Assembly (NCBI GenBank): GCA_934394435.1
Contig: CAKRRN010000046.1
Coordinates: 1-16,304 of the forward strand
Direction: 5' to 3'
Source: an uncultured Bacteroidaceae bacterium
GTDB taxonomy: Bacteria; Bacteroidota; Bacteroidia; Bacteroidales; Bacteroidaceae
DNA length: 16,304 nt
A program made the translations under genes and the position numbers. This document shows, piece after piece, positions 14,215 to 16,304 of this stretch. The notes under the pieces are model-generated. The model was not told the DNA's origin, did not search any database, and worked only from the letters and a program-made list of their open reading frames with translations. Position 1 is the stretch's first letter. The number at the start of each line of letters is the position of its first letter.

Positions 14215-15141
14215 ATGGCAAGAAATCTTAGCGGTGCACAATACGCTGCACTTAAATATTTTGAACTCCCAGTCCGCGAAGAAAGCCAACTTATGGATTT
14301 CATCATGAAACAAATGTCAGGAGTAAGCCGAAATCACGTCAAGGATTTGCTTCGTGGGCACGGAGTCAGCGTTGACCGTGTATTGGTTACACGCTATGAT
14401 CATCCTTTGCATCCTGGTCAGATTGTTCGTATCAGCCGACACAAACGTTCTACGGAGCTGAATAACAAGTATGTAAAAATCGTATACGAAGACAAAGACA
14501 TCGTTGTCATAGAAAAAGCACCAGGCATACTGAGCATGGGAGCTAATCCGAGCCAATTTTGTGTGAAGACTATCCTTGACGAATATTTCAAAAAACGTCA
14601 TTTCAAATGTACAGCACACGTTGTACACCGTCTCGATCGCGAAACAAGCGGACTGATGGTTTATGCCAAGAATATGGAAATGGAACAGGTGCTCGAAAAC
14701 AACTGGCACGACATTGTCTATGACAGACGTTATGTGGCTGTCGTATGTGGGCAGATGGAGCAAGAAGGTGGTACCGTACATTCCTGGTTGAAAGACAATA
14801 AGGCTTACGTAACATACAGTAGCCCAACAGATAACGGAGGAAAGGAAGCCATCACTCACTACAGGCGTATAAAAACAAACGAGCAATACAGTCTGATTGA
14901 ATTAAAATTGGAAACAGGACGAAAAAATCAGATTCGCGTACATATGGCAGATCTTGGACATCCTGTCGCAGGCGATGAAAAATATGGAAATGGCCGCGAT
15001 CCCATGGGCAGGTTAGCCCTTCATGCATACAGACTGCATTTCTATCATCCACGTACAGGAGAACCCATGATATTTGAAACCCCATTCCCCAGCATTTTTA
15101 GAAAAATGTTCGAAAAAGGAATTATAGAAAAGAATGCATAA
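14215..15141 (+). CDS. RluA-family RNA pseudouridine synthase
   Basis: A 308-residue enzyme that converts specific uridines in rRNA or tRNA to pseudouridine. Residues about 24-75 form an S4-like RNA-binding domain (VSRNHVKDLLRGHGVSVD, then HPGQIVRIS). The catalytic domain carries YEDKDIVVIEKAPG (91-104), motif II HRLDRETSGLMVYAK (138-152) with catalytic D141, and TGRKNQIRVHMADLGHP (234-250) followed by GDEKYG (253-258). The closest relatives are the RluD/RluA-type enzymes; the target uridine cannot be told from sequence. ATG 14215 follows an AT-rich stretch. The 108 bases between it and the GH25 stop hold one perfect 10-bp palindrome (14174-14183) and no recognisable promoter. The small gene downstream follows after 32 bases. 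Confidence 0.94.
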   Translation: MARNLSGAQYAALKYFELPVREESQLMDFIMKQMSGVSRNHVKDLLRGHGVSVDRVLVTRYDHPLHPGQIVRISRHKRSTELNNKYVKIVYEDKDIVVIEKAPGILSMGANPSQFCVKTILDEYFKKRHFKCTAHVVHRLDRETSGLMVYAKNMEMEQVLENNWHDIVYDRRYVAVVCGQMEQEGGTVHSWLKDNKAYVTYSSPTDNGGKEAITHYRRIKTNEQYSLIELKLETGRKNQIRVHMADLGHPVAGDEKYGNGRDPMGRLALHAYRLHFYHPRTGEPMIFETPFPSIFRKMFEKGIIEKNA

Positions 15142-15173
15142 AATTCATATAACCTACTAAATTTTACAATATT

Positions 15174-15365
15174 ATGATTGCAAAAAACTTTTTCAACATA
15201 AACTCGTCAACCGAGTTTATGCCATTTCAACTCTTGAGTTCATATTCAAGTGAAGAAGGATGGTATGATACAGGCAGTTCAGACAATAGCAGTACATCAA
15301 CAGACGAGCAAATAGAAATTACCCTGGATGAGCGTACTGGCATTTGGACAGGAAAAAAAAATTAA
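15174..15365 (+). CDS. 63-residue acidic protein of unknown function
   Basis: A short intact frame from ATG to TAA with no recognisable family. It has an N-terminal part with hydrophobic residues (MIAKNFFNINSSTEFMPFQLL), a Ser/Asp/Thr/Glu-rich middle (SSEEGWYDTGSSDNSSTSTDE) and a short end, TLDERTGIWTGKKN. There is no signal peptide or transmembrane helix. It sits 32 bases after the pseudouridine synthase and 51 bases before the lipoprotein, on the same strand. A -7-like TAAATTTT (15158-15165, one base off consensus) lies 8 bases before the start. It has no competing frame on either strand and could be a real small gene. Confidence 0.55.
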   Translation: MIAKNFFNINSSTEFMPFQLLSSYSSEEGWYDTGSSDNSSTSTDEQIEITLDERTGIWTGKKN

Positions 15366-15416
15366 GTGTTCCAAATATTGCAAGACAACAATCATATACA
15401 TAATTCATTATTTATT

Positions 15417-16109
15417 ATGAAAAGAGAAATCATAAAAGCATTGTCAGTAGCTACAATGTGCCTTTCCTTGGTATCTTGCGGAATGGGCACATCTGGAAGT
15501 ACTACAGCCTCTAACCTTGGAGGTACCTCACAGACAAACTCAACCACAGGAACAGGTCTTACGGGCGGACTCTTGGGCAATGCACTCACGGGCAACTCTG
15601 GCAGTGGGTTGCTAGGCAATGTATTATCTAACCTGCTCAGCACCAAGACCTCTGAGAGTAGTCTGGTAGGAACATGGACTTACTCAGGCCCTAAGGTTGT
15701 GTTCGAAAGCGAGAATGTTTTGGCAAAACTTGGAGGGGCGGTTGCAAGCAACAAGGTGGAAAGCACACTTAGCAAATACCTCAAGAAAATGGGGATGACC
15801 GCAGGAAAGAGCACACTTAAACTCAATAGCGACAAGACTTGCGTGTTCACCACAAATGGCAAATCCGTCAACGGAACTTACACTTATGACAGCAACACCA
15901 GCAAACTCACCATTACAGGAGCACTGGGCATAAGCTCACACACCTGTACTGCTACAATTAGCGGAAACGAGCTACATATGCTTTTCGATGCTGACAAACT
16001 TATCAATATAGCATCTGGTCTGAGTAGCGGTTTAGGAACCACATCTACCCTCTCTACCCTGCTCCAGAGCTACAATGGTTTGAAACTTGGCTGGACAATG
16101 ACTAAGTAA
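15417..16109 (+). CDS. DUF4923-like lipoprotein
   Basis: A 230-residue lipoprotein. The signal peptide MKREIIKALSVATMCLSLVSC ends in the lipobox LVSC, with the lipidated Cys at 21. A Gly/Ser/Thr/Asn-rich linker runs to about residue 80 and contains near repeats (GGLLGNALTG, SGLLGNVLSN). The domain from about 84 to the end begins LVGTWTYSGPKVVFESENVL and has alternating beta-strands (STLKLNSDKTCVFTTNG, SVNGTYTYDSNTSKLTITG, ATISGNELHMLF). It ends GLKLGWTMTK. This layout matches the DUF4923 family of Bacteroidales as I recall it; the family has no established function, and the fold looks lipocalin-like. I chose ATG 15417 over an in-frame GTG 51 bases upstream because it starts the signal peptide. 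Predicted location: inner leaflet of the outer membrane. A long-stem terminator follows. Confidence 0.85.
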   Translation: MKREIIKALSVATMCLSLVSCGMGTSGSTTASNLGGTSQTNSTTGTGLTGGLLGNALTGNSGSGLLGNVLSNLLSTKTSESSLVGTWTYSGPKVVFESENVLAKLGGAVASNKVESTLSKYLKKMGMTAGKSTLKLNSDKTCVFTTNGKSVNGTYTYDSNTSKLTITGALGISSHTCTATISGNELHMLFDADKLINIASGLSSGLGTTSTLSTLLQSYNGLKLGWTMTK

Positions 16110-16156
16110 AGCGTGTCTTATCCGAATTATTATCGGAGATACATTTCCTAAAACAC

Positions 16157-16240
16157 AAATCATCAGAAGAGTTTGAGAAGACAACAGCCTCAGTAAACAG
16201 CTGTGTCTCAAACTTTTCTGATGATTTTTCTATTTATTTG
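16157..16240 (+). terminator. Long-stem intrinsic terminator after the lipoprotein gene
   Basis: Bases 16157-16178 and 16206-16227 pair over 22 positions. All are Watson-Crick except one (G169 with T215), which is a G-U wobble in plus-strand RNA. The loop has an inner 5-bp stem (16184-16188 with 16200-16204). A T-rich run with TTTTCTATTTA follows. It begins 47 bases after the stop codon. A weaker hairpin (16121-16125 with 16133-16137) lies between. Confidence 0.8.
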
Positions 16241-16268
16241 TTAGTACTCAAATTAGGGCATACCCCTT

Positions 16269-16298
16269 TGTATAGGCACTTTTGCAAGTGCCTATACA
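16269..16298. repeat. Perfect 13-bp inverted repeat with 4-base loop at the right edge
   Basis: 16269-16281 (TGTATAGGCACTT) and 16286-16298 (AAGTGCCTATACA) pair perfectly around TTGC. No T tract follows on either strand within the window, so it is not a clear terminator. The window ends six bases later. It may be an extragenic palindrome, a regulatory hairpin, or one end of a mobile element. Confidence 0.6.
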
Positions 16299-16304
16299 TT
16301 GAGT

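Noticed and set aside
15366..15416. GTG start adding 17 residues to the lipoprotein.
   Set aside because: It would bury the signal peptide and lipobox; the ATG at 15417 gives a standard lipoprotein signal.
1..16304. CRISPR arrays, insertion sequences, phage genes, tRNA or rRNA genes.
   Set aside because: No spaced direct repeats, transposase or integrase motifs, tRNA cloverleaf or rRNA sequence were seen in reading the window.

Overview
The window looks like chromosomal DNA from a member of the Bacteroidota, most likely Bacteroidales and close to Prevotella. This rests on several things: promoter elements of the TAnnTTTG type (with TTG about 20 bases upstream in the best case), the absence of clear Shine-Dalgarno sequences, signal peptides cleaved before Gln, a protein with a C-terminal tail resembling the type IX secretion (T9SS) signal, a DUF4923-type lipoprotein, and the long PPi-dependent phosphofructokinase common in this group. 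The genus is inferred from family resemblance and was not tested by a search.

Layout. Positions 1-254 hold no recognised gene. The bases can fold into a multi-helix structure closed by 44-61 with 219-246 and followed by eight T's, so this may be a plus-strand structured RNA that I cannot name. From 280 to about 9880 everything lies on the minus strand. In order of transcription (right to left) these are: a small exported protein of unknown function (9369-9875), a GlpT-type glycerol-3-phosphate antiporter (7812-9209) with a long-stem terminator, a tandem pair of OmpA-family outer-membrane proteins (6427-7536 and 5282-6373) with their own promoter and terminator, an EamA/DMT-family transporter (4264-5178), and 12 bases further on a 1323-residue secreted CotH/lamin-tail protein (280-4251). 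At 9882-9960 transcription diverges. From there everything lies on the plus strand: a DEAD-box RNA helicase with a DbpA-type RNA-binding tail, PPi-dependent 6-phosphofructokinase, a membrane-anchored GH25 muramidase, an RluA-family pseudouridine synthase, a 63-residue acidic protein, and a DUF4923-like lipoprotein closed by a long-stem terminator. A separate perfect hairpin sits at the right edge.

How the genes fit together. This is mostly housekeeping and envelope biology: uptake of glycerol phosphate, PPi-driven glycolysis, rRNA or tRNA maturation (helicase, pseudouridine synthase), and cell-envelope structure or turnover (OmpA pair, GH25, lipoprotein, secreted CotH protein). I see no phage, IS, CRISPR, toxin-antitoxin or defence genes, no tRNA and no rRNA. 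The least ordinary items are the unidentified RNA-like region at the left edge, the large CotH protein, two terminators that share an unusual long-stem design and the same 11-base tail, a pair of divergent promoters that place both starts nearly at the 5' end of the message, and the hairpin at the right edge.
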